Shown: positions 1-11,184 of the stretch, piece by piece
How the letters are laid out: every line of letters starts with the position of its first letter
Position numbering within the stretch: the stretch's first letter is position 1
NCBI GenBank assembly: GCA_001051155.2
Contig: JYIP02000001.1
Coordinates: 1-64,000 of the forward strand
Reading direction: 5' to 3'
Length of the DNA stretch: 64,000 nucleotides
From: Chrysoporthe austroafricana
Lineage: Eukaryota > Ascomycota > Sordariomycetes > Diaporthales > Cryphonectriaceae
Notes under the pieces: generated by a model
What the model was told of the DNA's origin: nothing
The model's database searches: none
Seen by the model: only the letters and a program-made list of their open reading frames with translations
Translations under genes and position numbers: made by a program

Positions 1-297
1 TTTATTTTATTTCTTATTTATTTTATTTTTCATTTATTATTAAATATTAAATATTATTTAATAAAGAAAAAATAAAAAATAAGAAATAATAACGAAATAG
101 TTAGCGAATAAAATAAAAAATAAATAAAATAAATATTAAAGTTATAAATTATTTATTCTTTATTTTTTATTATTTGCTATTTATTTCTTTTTTTATTGAT
201 TTTATTAAAACGATAATTATAATTTATAAATATAATGAAAAATAAATGATATTATCAATATAAGCTTTATTTATAAATATTATATGCCTTTTTTCTC
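1..297. repeat. AT-rich spacer in front of helicase unit A
   Basis: Almost pure A/T low-complexity sequence (runs of tttatt, aaataa). The same sequence recurs at about 11461-11829 in front of unit B, so it belongs to the tandem unit and is not random filler. It is absent in front of unit C. No gene is seen. Confidence 0.8.
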
Positions 298-755
298 TTT
301 GAAAAAATAGCAAGTTTTAGCTTTTTCTCCTATTTATCTTATTAATCTATTTTCTGATTAGATATACGAGCGGGTTAGATATAATATAGAAAGTTCTTTA
401 ATTTATTAGTTACCTGATCAGAGTTCCGAATTAGGACTAGTATAAAACCCGTTTCGTTTTGATTGGTTATTTCAAAAAATGGGATTTGCCCTATTAATTT
501 TCTGGGTAAAAACTTAGAGTTTGCAATTGCAATCCTCTTAAACGTTATACAATTCTTATATTTAAATATATTATAGATTATATTGGATAGATAAGAAATC
601 GAATTGAAGCGATATAAATACTTTGAAAAACGGGTTGAATATAGTTTGTATAATTTTAAAACGATCCTTTATTCCCAGTTTTTACTAGTATCAAATTTTT
701 GCTTATACAAAAAAATTATCCTTTATTTTAAGAATACTTTCACTTAAGAATAGGG
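298..755. repeat. Left ~457-bp direct repeat of helicase unit A
   Basis: Starts tttgaaa...atagcaagttttagc and ends ...acttaagaatagg. It matches 10727-11184 along its whole length with mainly C/T and G/A differences. The same pair frames units B and C. Because all unit genes are on the minus strand, this copy lies downstream of them. It is more AT-rich than the right-hand copy. The ends show no TG...CA dinucleotides, so it is not a classical LTR. Confidence 0.85.
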
Positions 756-1792
756 TTAAGGTTAATTATTTATATAGAATTCTGAATGCCGATTAATATA
801 AACCCCTTTTCGTTTTAATTAGTTATTTCAAAAAGCGGGACTTGCCCTATTAATTTCTAAATAAAAATTTAAGGATTAATATTAATATAGCTTTTATTAT
901 AACCTTAAAAATAATTACAAAATAGCTATTGTTCTTTACGATTTTTCTAATTGTATATACGGATTCGTATTTGCTATACGAATGCTTTATCAAGTTTGGA
1001 ACGATTAAAGAGAAGTACTTTATAATTAATATAATAGCGTTCAAATAATCGTACGAACGGCGCGAGATTATAAAAATACAATAGATTAATAATAACGATA
1101 ACTTAGCTAATACCTTTATTAAAGCAATATTAAATAGAATATTAAAACGCCTTATCGATAATAATTAGCTTATAGTTTATATAAAAGGATTCGTTTTATT
1201 CGATATTTTTCCTTTTCTTTTTCGTAATATTCTTTTCTTTTTTTGACGATTATATTTTATCGATTATATCTTATCGATTTCGATAACATTCTAGCATATA
1301 AGAATAGGCTAAGATATAGCCTATATGCTAAAACAAAAGCTATTTCTATGCTTTAGCTATTGCTTATAGCTTTCTTTCTTTCCTTCCTTTTAGAGAAATA
1401 TAATAATAAATAATAAATTAAACCCAGTTATTATATACGTAATTAAGCCTAATTAATAAAAACCGAAAAAAAAAAAATGCAATTTTCATTCTCTATTACT
1501 CTTTATTTCGTATTATAAAATATCCTTTTCCCGGCCCAAAAATTTAGCTAAAGCTAACCTTTCCGCTATATATTAGCTACTATATCCTTCTTTGCTTTAA
1601 TATCAATCCGCAATTCGAGAATTACTGTCTTATTAAGTTCGAATTCCGAAAGAGGCATACCTGGCAGCTCAAAGCCAAATTAATAGAAAAGCCGATCAGT
1701 TTTCATTCGTATAAAAGCAAACTTATATTAATACTTATAAGCGCTTTAGCCTTATAGATAACTGGGTGCATTCCATATATTTTAAATGTATA
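756..1792. repeat. AT-rich 3' portion of unit A, no recognised gene
   Basis: This segment is conserved in B (about 12287-13320) and C (about 29437-30458). The stretch 785-870 is a degenerate second copy of part of the adjacent direct repeat (compare 425-515: both have cgttttRattRgttatttc followed by cttgccctattaatt). A minus-strand frame at 850-1044 is open in A and again in C (29533-29793) and is rich in Ile/Lys/Tyr. It is not recognised and may only reflect composition. Confidence 0.5.
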
Positions 1793-2395
1793 TTAGCTAG
1801 TTTCGATATGCCAGATATAATTGGTATAAGCGCTATCTTGAATTTGGGGAATAGAACGGCATTCGAAAAAGGGAATTATTATATAGGCGGTATTTCCGTT
1901 GCTGAACTGGCGTATATGGCCTGCAGCCCTTTGCGAATAGCAATCGTACGGATTTCGGTTTCGAAAGCTAAAAAGAGTAACGATTAAAGCCGGCATTCGT
2001 CGGGCGTCGGTACTATGCCCTAGGAAAGCGAGATATTTGCTGAAAGGCCGAAAGCCAGAGAGCTCGACAAAGATAGGGTTTGGCTGGATCTTTTGGAATT
2101 GTGCTATATGTGCTATCCAGAAGCTCTTTTCCTGCGCAGGCAAAAGCCGGCCGAAAGCATTTCCGATAGCCTTTGTTGATTTTTCTTCTATATTCAGGAT
2201 CCAAACGCCATATAGCTCTCCGGCAAAGCCTTGTAGCGTATAAAACTGGAAGAGGTTATGCAGTTCTTTGTGCTTATCGCAATACTGGGTATAGCCAGGC
2301 TGAGGCATTGCTTTAAAAAGCGTAATCCGATTCCATATAAGCGGAAGGGCAATAGGGCAAGGCGAGGTGAAAACGGGCTTGCTAGCGCTGGCCAT
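1793..2395 (-). CDS. Hypothetical protein of helicase unit A (200 codons)
   Basis: This is the longest uninterrupted frame in the helicase units: 200 codons starting ATG and ending TAA. It has mixed hydrophobic and aromatic composition, no signal peptide and no transmembrane run I would trust. It is not recognised as any family. The homologous frames in B (13320-13925) and C (30458-31058) are readable but broken, and several of the B stops fall where A has Gln or Trp codons, as RIP would produce. It lies downstream of the minisatellite and has the same orientation as the helicase gene. It could be a surviving gene of the unit or the last exon of a longer one. The start is simply the first ATG of the frame. 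Confidence 0.45.
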   Translation of the reverse strand: MASASKPVFTSPCPIALPLIWNRITLFKAMPQPGYTQYCDKHKELHNLFQFYTLQGFAGELYGVWILNIEEKSTKAIGNAFGRLLPAQEKSFWIAHIAQFQKIQPNPIFVELSGFRPFSKYLAFLGHSTDARRMPALIVTLFSFRNRNPYDCYSQRAAGHIRQFSNGNTAYIIIPFFECRSIPQIQDSAYTNYIWHIETS

Positions 2396-2462
2396 TATAA
2401 GCGATAAATGCCGGGGCTTTCGAGAGGAGCTTTTGAAAAGCAGGCGGCAGGCAGTCGGTTTG

Positions 2463-3310
2463 CAAGCGAGATAAGCAATTCTGGGCTCTGATCAGGGCCG
2501 TTGCGTAATGCTAGCAGCTAGGCGAGGGCCAGGAAGCAAGTGCCTGGAAACTTATTAGCGTAATAGCAGGATATAATAACGGACTTTCTTGCATATCGCA
2601 GGGGACTTTGGCAAGGAGGTTCTGGGAAAAGAAATGGCTTACCGGCAAGATAAGCACTTTTGGGCTCTGATCAGGGCCGTTGCGTAATGCTGGCAGCTAG
2701 GCGAGGGCCAGAGAACAGGTATTTGGAAACTTGTTAGCGAAATAGCGGGATATAATAACGAACCTTCCGACAGACTGCTAGGGATTTTAGCGGGGGGATT
2801 TTGGGAAGGCAGATAACTTACTAGCGACATAAGCATTTTTGGGCTCTGATCAGGGCCGTTACGCGATACTGGCAGCTGGGCAGAATGTAAGAAGGTAATG
2901 GCAAAAACCCTAAGGGCAAGTTGGCAGGATAGGACGAGGGATTTAGGTTTTGAAAAGAGAGGGGAGGCGGGGATTTTGGGAAGGCATGCGGTTAGTAAGC
3001 GGCATACCGTGAAAAAAAAATAGCCCTAGCTTCTGATTAGCCCAGCTTTGCAATTCTGGCAGCTGGGCAGAATGTGAAAAGGTAATGGCAAAAACCCTAG
3101 GGGCAAGTTGGCAGGATAGGACGAGGGATTTAGGTTTTGAAAGGGGGGGGGAGGCGGGGATTTTGGGAAAGTACGCGGTTGGTAAGCGGCATACCGTAAA
3201 AAAAAAAACAGCCCTGGCTTCTAATCAGCCCAGCTCTGCAATTCTGGCAGCTGGGCAGAATATAAAAAGGTAATGGCAAAAACCCTGGGAGCAAGTTGGC
3301 GGGACAGGAC
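2463..3310. repeat. Minisatellite of unit A, ~180-bp period, about 5 copies
   Basis: The phrase gggctctgatcagggccgttRcg, followed by gcagctRggc, recurs at about 2486, 2660, 2838, 3028 and 3217, a period of 178-190 bp. The last two copies are a variant with a G-rich stretch (poly-G near 3145). The homologous array has about 7 copies in unit B (split by element 1) and about 8 in unit C. The copy number is therefore unstable. Confidence 0.85.
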
Positions 3311-3589
3311 GAGGAAGCTTGCTAGCAAGCTGGCGAAAGGTAAAAAAGAAACGTCCCGGCAAGTTTGCAAGACTTAAAAAAGAAGCTTCTTGCAGACAGG
3401 CAAGAAATAGAAATAAAAGGCCCAAACGCTTAGCAGCAAACAGGTTGCTATAGACTGACTTATTACGTACGAATAACTAATTCGTTCCGATTCGAATTTG
3501 CAAGCAATTCTTGCCGCTAGTAACTTGCTTACGCTTGTAAATTACTCGACTTTACAGTTCGAAATTGCAGCACGCTACTCAAATGCGAT

Positions 3590-5760
3590 AGCATAAATAT
3601 CTATTATCGCTAGCCTTCTGGATCTTTTCCTAACCTTTTCTGAAAACCAAAACCAATCCGGCTTGCAATATACGTTTTACCGATCGCTAGCCCTGCCCTT
3701 GCCCGCATTCTTTCTTTGCACTTAGCTGCTGCCTTAATAAAGGATTCCAAACCCAGTCCGCTTGCTCTTCTTTTCTTTTCCCGTATTGCAGCTATTAGCG
3801 ATCGGAGCCTAAGATATCGGATAGCAAAGGAAAGAAGCCTGCTAACCTTGCGGATATCCCAATATCGTCTTTCGAGAAAGCCCGGGCAAGGCTGCTCGGC
3901 AACCCAGAGATTCCTTGCCTTGCTCGTTTCGGTACAGCCCTTCTTTAACGTACTGACCCTTTCCAGGCAGCAGCGGACGAGATTTACGAGATATTGGACG
4001 AAGCAGGATAATAGCGCTTTACGATACCGGCTGGGGAAGCCCGATTAATTTCCCAAACGCTTAGCCCGGCAGGGTATATAGCCTTGCTTTAACAGTATCC
4101 CCATACGGCCTTTGATCTGAGCCGGATTATTATAAATTCGATTAGTAATAACTATCTTCCGATTAATCCGAAAATATTGGCAAACCGCCCAGATTATTTC
4201 GATTTGGAACTACCCAATCCCTTGCTAGCTAATGCGATTGTTATATTCCGCTATTTCTTTCCCGATATTACTTTTCACTTGCGGCTATACGATAACCCAG
4301 ACTAGCCTTTCGATTAAGCTACGTTTAATAGGATCCATTAGATTTATATTATATTTGCGCTTTACGATATCGAAGCCTTTATTTTACGGCGCGAACAGAT
4401 TACGGATACGGCCTTGATAAGCCTGATCCGATAGCAGCTTATAGATTTGACTTGCTAGATCTGAATACCGAACTGGGTTTTCAATCTTGAAAGCCGTTCT
4501 ATTTTACGTTTTCGAAGCAAGTACGGGCTTAAAGTGCGCTAAGCGATTTTCCCTTACATTCGCTCGCATTACTGGTTTGTGGCTATATACGACTACTATT
4601 GCCATACTGTCTAGGTACTCGATTCCCTGCTAGCTGGCAGGGATAAGCTCTAGCGGATTATTGTAAAGCTTGTCGAATAGCACTTGATAGCGATAAATAG
4701 GCTGCCGGCCAATAAAGCTCTGGATTATCGCTATATACTTACTTTCCCCCAGGAAGACGGATGGAGTTGCGGCTTGCATATAGCGAATAACTTGCGGTTT
4801 TTTTTCCGGGAACCCGAGAAGCAGCGCAGCGGGGAATTTACGGACTGGCAGCAATTTGCTTTGTATACGGGTGCGAATAGCAAGCTGCCGCCCTAGTGCT
4901 GTATCGAAAAGGCGTTTCTAGTCGCTATCCGCTCTGAGCTCGGCGCGCCCGGAAGGATCTTGCGAACGAACGAATTCCTTACGAAAATTCTGGACAATTA
5001 GCGGCGCGATAGCAAGAAGAACTTAGCTAATATGCAGCTTTCGGATCGGGCGAAAAGTGCCTGGGTCGACCCGATAAGCATACGGCTAACAAACCCGGGA
5101 GTTGTGAAATTTAGTCCGTAAGTGGCCGATCGGATCCGTAGCCCGCTCCCGCTTATACCAGCCCAGCTTGCCGCAGCAGAATAGCGAATCCCTTCGCCAA
5201 CCCCAGTACCCGAAGCCGGAAGCCCTTGCCCGCAATTGCCAGGGGCGATAATAGGTATCGAAAAATACCCCAGCTTTAGGAAGAGCACGATATGGGTCGA
5301 GATTTCGAGAAAGGGCCATACGGCTATCTTGCTTTCGGGTCCTCCCCCTTTTACGCTTATTGCCGAAGCTTCTGCTAAGCCCGGGGCATCTGATTAGCCC
5401 TTGCCCGTTTACGGCATGCCGCTTGCAGGCTCGGCATGTATTTTTCCGCGAAGTTCCGTACGGGGTTCGCTATAAGGGTTTCCGATAGATTTCGAGATTA
5501 TGCCCAGTATCGATACTTTAATTGCCGGGCCTGGTCTATCGAAATAGCCCAAAGGGCTGCCGCAAGCTTTAAGTAGCAGGGATATCGCCTAGCGGGCAAT
5601 AGCGAAATCGATATCCCAGATAAGTTTTGGCAATGCGCTGCTATCGAAATCGGTAAGTACGGGTAGCGATATATCGATAGCAAGCAGGGCTTCGACCGAG
5701 GTTTAAGGGTTAGTACCGGGACGAGTTTTTCGCCCGCTATTCCCCGTATTAGCCTTAGAC
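3590..5760 (-). pseudogene. Unrecognised basic protein, second gene of unit A (degenerate)
   Basis: One minus-strand frame can be read from about 5760 down to 3590, some 720 codons, with scattered TAA/TAG stops that look like mutated Gln or Trp codons. Long open pieces in the same frame are 5319-5089 and 4854-4630, and the frame stays readable to about 3590. Visible features are a C-x2-C pair near 5420 followed by a Lys/Arg-rich stretch (near 5330-5390), a central globular-looking part, and a strongly basic C-terminus (Lys/Arg-rich, about 3600-3800). I do not recognise the family. It lies about 400 bp downstream of the helicase gene with the same orientation and is present in all three units (B 21400-23570, C 32805-34975). 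The start codon is not identified. Confidence 0.5.
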
Positions 5761-6139
5761 CCGTTTTGCCAGCCAATGCCGATACAAAAGCCCGATTTCG
5801 AAAGATAGCAGGCGGTACTAAATAGGCTAGCAGGAAGAATAAGCGATGCCTTATAGCGGGAATAGAGGGCTAAGGCACGGGAACAGAAGACGGACGTATA
5901 GGAAGGCAAGAAGCCCGCTTAAATATTAGGGAACCGGCTATAGAGCCGGAAGGAAAATACTAGGGCAGTAGTGAATATAATAAGCTTAGTAGATTGGGAG
6001 GCCGAAAGTTGGCAGGCAAGCTTGCGCTGCATTTTTGCTATTTGTCTTGGGTTCGATAGTTTTTTACAGAAATTCGCTACGCTATATTTCTGATCAGGCT
6101 TTCCTGGACCTGGCTTGCTATAGAAATCGATCTATTTCT

Positions 6140-9100
6140 TCCTTCCGATTTTTTTTTTTTTTTTTTTTTCCTTTCCCTTCCTCCTGTCTTATAAGCCGCT
6201 GAATTAGGCTTTATCTTCCTTCTGCTAGCATGCAATTAACCGCTTCCGTTATTTCGAGAAAAGCTTAATATAGGTTATTCGTTTCAATATCGAGCCATTT
6301 ATAGCGCCGGCTTAGCTACGCATAGATAGCGCCTTGCCCTTGGCCTAGTAGCCCGTTCTGCTCGAGAAACGATAAAACGAGTGCCGAAATCTCGTGGGTA
6401 TAAAATGCCCAGAGGCTCGCAAGGATAGACCCGACCAAGCTGGGATATTAGCATATCCCGCCGGCCTTGCGGCAATACGACCTCTAATCCGATAGCATAG
6501 TCGCTTACGATTCGCAAAATGCTTGCGGAATCCCGTATTAGAAATATCCCGAATACGGTACTAGGCCCTTTTTCGCAAAGACGATTTCCTGCAATTCCTT
6601 TTGCTTCTTTTCGATTTCGTATCAGGCCGGATCTTGCCGGGACGGGCAATTTGCTTTCGTATATAGGGCGGCTATGCCTTTTCGCCCTTTGCCTTTACAA
6701 AAAATACAGGCCTTAGCCTATGCTTCGAGCTGCCGGATAAAGGCGTCGGCCGTCCGGGCTTTCTCCCGGGTATTTCTAGCTATTTCTTTTTGCGCCCAGT
6801 CAGTTCTCCGTTGCATTTGGTCAAAAAGCTCCCGGCTGGTACTCTAATCTGCCTCGTGCCTGCCTTGCTGCAAAGTCCTTGCTTTGCATAAGTCGCAAGC
6901 TGCCTTGCCGTCCGTATATTGCGTCCGGGTTATATGCTTATCGAGAACCTGGTCGAGGACGATATAGCGGCATTCTTTTTCTTGCAAAAACTGGCTGATT
7001 TCGCTGCTAGCATTCTTGGCAGCCCGGCCGTCCCAGAAAAGAAAAGCAGTACTATTGTTCCCATCCCGGCCTGCTCGTCCGCTTTCCTGGGCGTAATCTC
7101 GTAATTGCTTTAGCGGTTCGGTATAGATAACCGTATAGATTGTAAGAATATCGAGACCCATTCCTAATGCGTTAATAGCTACAATAATACGCCTATTTTC
7201 TATCTATTTCTGGATAATAGCAAGTTTGCTAGGCGTATTAGCTACTTTGCTATAGTATATCTCGCAGCCTAGGGCGGCCCCGAGCCTTTCGATACGCTAG
7301 ATAGTTCCGCTATAAATAATCGCTTTGCTTTCGTCCTAGCGCGCTAGGATTGGCGCGATTGCTTTGCGGATAGAAGCTTCGATCTGATCGGACGCAACCT
7401 TATATACCCGATAGCTAATATTCTTTCGAATTATAGCTGTTCGGAAAATAATAGGGCGAGAAATCTGTATCGTACGGAAAAATGAAGGTTTATCTCGAAA
7501 GGGTAGCGTAGCTGTCAAAAAAATACGCTATACGCTATAAGCTGCAATAATCGCCCCGAGCTCTTGTATTTTAGGCCGAAAGCTGTCCTTGGTATCGAGA
7601 GAAATATAGCATTCGTCCATAATTACCCGATCCAATTGCTCGCGGATCCGGAGCCGGTCGATAAAAGTGCGAAATTGCTGCATAATAGCAGATTCAGGCA
7701 TAACAAAAATAATAGTTGCAATACGGTTAGTTGCAAATTCAGCCCAGATATGCGTATCGATTTGGTATGCCTGGCATTTTCGGATTAGGTCGCTTTGTAA
7801 TGCAATAATCGGAAGAATAATAATCGAAACGTTTTGGGGCGAGCAATAAGCCGGGAATAGGAAAGAAAGAGCTTTTCCGCTGCTAGTCCCGGCGATTTGC
7901 AAGATAGGCGTTTCGCCTCGTATAATTGCCTTAAGTACAGCTTCCTGGCCGTTTCGGAATTGCGCTTATTCCCTTATTATCTGCCGTAACTGGCCGGGAA
8001 AGTCGGTTTCGTAAAGCTGCCGGAAGCGTTACAGCCGGCTTTATTCGAATTCTCTTTCGAAAATCTTTCTTTTCCGCTTAGAAAAAACCTGATAGCTATA
8101 AGAGCTTCGGAAGCCGAGAAAGCGATGCTATTGGGTGCTAGCTATTCGAAATTGGTCTTTTCGGAAGGCGAGTTCGAACCGTCTTTGCTATAATTCTCTT
8201 CCGTATACTATATAAGCTATTGCTATACTATAGCCGGCTTGTAAGTCCAAGATATAATCCGCCTTTTCGTCGTTAGTCAAATCGTTTTCGCTATTCTCCC
8301 ATTGTTCCTGCTTGCGGCTGCTATAGCTTTCTCCCCAATACCGGCGGGCAATAGCAATCGCTATATGCCGCTAGGCGCTAATAGTAATCTTGGAACTTAA
8401 TAGCTGTAGCGTATATTGCTGGAAAAAGCGCTATATCCGATCCGAAGGTTACGGCTGCGCAGTTCGAACCGCTTGTTCCGAATCCGGCTCTTTTTCCTGT
8501 TGCGCCGATATTAAGACGGATTCGGCCCAGAAAAACGGATTTCGCGCTTAGCCAGCGCTTAGAAGCCTTTCGATTTGCTGCCAGAAAGGAAGGGCGAGCC
8601 AGAAATACCAAATAACAAGAGCCCCGACCTCGCGTAGCAAATAACGGTAAATAATCTTAAGCTATGCTGCTGCCCGGTACTCCTTATAGTACAAAATTAC
8701 AAAACAAACAAGCCCGCTATAAATAAAGAGATTACGGATGCTTCCGTATGCCGAGTTCTCTGATCGGAAAGTTAAGATCTCAAGGGCCTATGCCGGCTGC
8801 TTTCCAGTAAAGTGCATTAAGACCAGGATTTGCTTGCGGAATTTCTCTGCCCGGCAGCGGAACTGGCGGAAAGTACGAATCCGGATATATTGCGAGCTTT
8901 GCTCGAACCAACCGGTATATAATTCCGTACGGGCGAGAATACGATATAATAGCCATTCTTGGCAATCAAGAAGCTACTGGTTTCGACAATCGGTAAGGAA
9001 CGAATAGCCGATCTGGTTTTCGTAATGATTATTTTCAATCGAAAGCCAGTCAATAGGCAGCAGGATATCCAAGTCCGGAACTTCGAGCATTTCGGCAAGG

Positions 9101-10640
9101 CTTTGCTGCGCCAAGCTTAATAAGCTATAAGCTATATCGGAAATCTGAATAGACGAAACTTGTATGCCGTAATAGCGAATCCGATTTCCTTGCTATTCGA
9201 TCCTGCCTTGCATTGCAGACGTATACCGGATCTTTAAACCATACGAGCGTATTTCGTAAATCCAATCGAGCGGCATTAGCTTAGTTTCAGGGCCAATAGT
9301 TATTATATACCGATAGACTTTAGCCTGGACGATTTCGAAAAGCTTATAGCATTGCTCTTTTGCTTATTATTCGGAAATTGCTATATTAGCTTCGGCCCGT
9401 TCTGCTGCAATCTTGTTTTCGCATTCGAAATAATTCTGCGAAATAACGAGCATTCGGGCTATTTTAATTATAGCAGAATAGGTATTAGTATAATCGAATG
9501 GCATTGCCTAGCCGCTATCGTCTCGGATACTAAGAACGGCTAGAGCGCTTAAGAGGGCGCTATGATATTTAATATCCTGAAACGGATAGTCGAAAAGCTG
9601 AATCGTAAAATCCAAACAGGCCCGATTATATTGCGATAGAATATCCGTATGCGAGCATGCCGAAATGCTTTCGGCCTAATATAAAAGCTGTTAATATAAA
9701 CGGCTTTGTATGGTTATCAATCGATACTTTAGCCGCTAATCAAACGGGATAGCCTGGGTTCGTACGATATAGCTGACAATCTGGTGCCAGATATTCAAAT
9801 ACCGCTCTTACAAGCTAGGCTCGAGCCGGCTGTCGAACGGCTGCCTGGGCTTCGTATGCTTATCCTTCTAGTTGATTTCGAAAAGGACAGAATGGCTAAC
9901 AATAGTAGCGATTGCTATATCCCGTGCCTGCCGGGCGTTCCGCTGAAAGCTATTTCATATAGCTTGCAAGACCGGCTCGTCTTCCCGGATCGGCATAACG
10001 AAATCCCTGGTTCTGATCAAGTCGAAACTTTGCAAATGGGCGGCTCAGCTTACTTTGCGAAGCCATAAGTTAGGCTTTAGCTGCTTATCCCTTTCCTGGA
10101 TTTGCCTATCTGTCTGATCGGTAAACGTCTGTTATATTCGGCAAAAGGATGCGATAATTTACTGTTTCGGAAGTTCCTTGCTGCTATGCCCGTCTTTTGC
10201 GGTACTGCTCTGCCGTTCTACCTCGAACTATCTGCTAGCCTGCCAGCTCGGAAAGAGCCGTTAATAGCGTATTTGCGTTCGCTAAGGGACTGGGAGAATA
10301 GCTTTATGAGCAGACGGACGGCCATTTGTACGGGAATTAACCCATCCGTGCGAAATGCGATAGTAGTCTCGCATTTTATTGTATTGCCGGCTAATAAAAT
10401 AGCATTTTTGGCAAGCAAGGCTGTCTGTTTGGACATTACCGAGAAACGGGATAGAACTGCTTGACGGATTTGGAAATCGGAAATCTTGCAAGTCTTGTTG
10501 CGTACGATAGATGCCAGGCAAGCTTTGAATAATGCGGGCAATAGATTATTGCTATTTTTTGGGCATTCGGTAGCGTAAGATAGCTAGATGCGCTAGAATT
10601 TCGTTTGCTAGAATGCCGAAATGGCATTCTTTACATATTA
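6140..10640 (-). pseudogene. Telomere-linked-type RecQ helicase with N-terminal C2H2-like finger, unit A (degenerate)
   Basis: The best preserved of three copies, about 1500 codons read 3'-ward from about 10640. N-terminal finger at 10413-10348: C-x2-C-x12-Y-x4-H followed by GWVN, like the OrsD (formerly DUF3505) finger, with Tyr where the first His should be (CAC to TAC fits RIP). A middle region (about 10080-8200) has motifs resembling a tyrosine recombinase (see findings). The RecQ core is complete: Walker A GTSSGK near 7880, motif II DECY near 7620 (Tyr for His), TATLP near 7515, AIIYSG, then INALGMGLDI near 7170, and motif VI QESGRAGRDG near 7080. The tail (6850-6170) contains GIPQAFCE and ends in Lys codons. 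Stops and small frameshifts break it. Known TLH proteins of Magnaporthe, Ustilago and fission yeast are subtelomeric. The right-hand direct repeat would hold its promoter. Confidence 0.8.
6149..6169 (+). repeat. Homopolymer T tract (21 nt) at the helicase 3' end, unit A
   Basis: On the gene strand this is a poly(A) run directly after codons for a Lys-rich C-terminus. The same tract is 22 nt in unit B (23954-23975) and 33 nt in unit C (35355-35387). Confidence 0.9.
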
Positions 10641-10726
10641 CAATATGTAATTGAGGATGAAAAACGAATGGATGGATTTGATTAGCTATATTCGAGATAG
10701 ATATTTACGATATACGGAAAAAGGGG

Positions 10727-11184
10727 TTTGAAAGGATAGCAAGTTTTAGCTTTTTCTCCTATCTATCTTACTAATCTATTTTCTGATTAGAAATGCGGGC
10801 GGGTTAGGGGTAATATAGAAAGTTCTTTAATCTGTTAGTTATCTGATCAGAGCTCCGAATTAGGACTAGTATAAAACCCGCTTCGTTTTGATTGATTATT
10901 TCGAAAAGTAGGGCTTGCCCTATCAATCTTCTGGGTGAAAACTTAGGGTTTGCAATTGCGATCCTTTTAAACGTTGCACAGTTCTTATATTTAGATATGT
11001 TATAGACTATATTGGATAGATAAGAGATCGAATTGAAGCGATGCAAATACCTTGAAAAACGGGTTAAATACAGTTTGTACAATTTTAAAACGATCCTCTA
11101 CCCCCGGTTTTTACTAGCGCCAAATTTTTGCCCATACAAAAAAACTGTCCTCTACTTTGAAAACACTTTTACTTAAAGATAGGG
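10727..11184. repeat. Right ~457-bp direct repeat of helicase unit A
   Basis: This is the same sequence as 298-755 but less mutated (for example gcgggcgggttagggg here against acgagcgggttagata there). It lies directly upstream of the minus-strand helicase gene and so could carry its promoter. It ends ...acttttacttaaagatagg. Confidence 0.85.

Noticed and set aside
298..755. Direct repeats as LTRs of a retrotransposon
   Set aside because: No TG...CA ends, no PBS or PPT, and no gag, RT or integrase between them.
1766..1987. Plus-strand frame of 73 codons, repeated at 13340-13525
   Set aside because: Shadow of the 200-codon minus-strand frame. Conservation is explained by the overlap.
2463..3310. 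CRISPR-like spaced repeats
   Set aside because: Periods of 178-190 bp with whole units conserved; a minisatellite in a eukaryotic genome.
3716..4048. Plus-strand frame of 110 codons in the second gene of unit A
   Set aside because: The opposite strand has a much longer readable frame shared by all three units.
10102..10464. Plus-strand frame of 120 codons, also open at 27902-28270
   Set aside because: Antisense to the helicase finger region. No recognisable domain in this direction.
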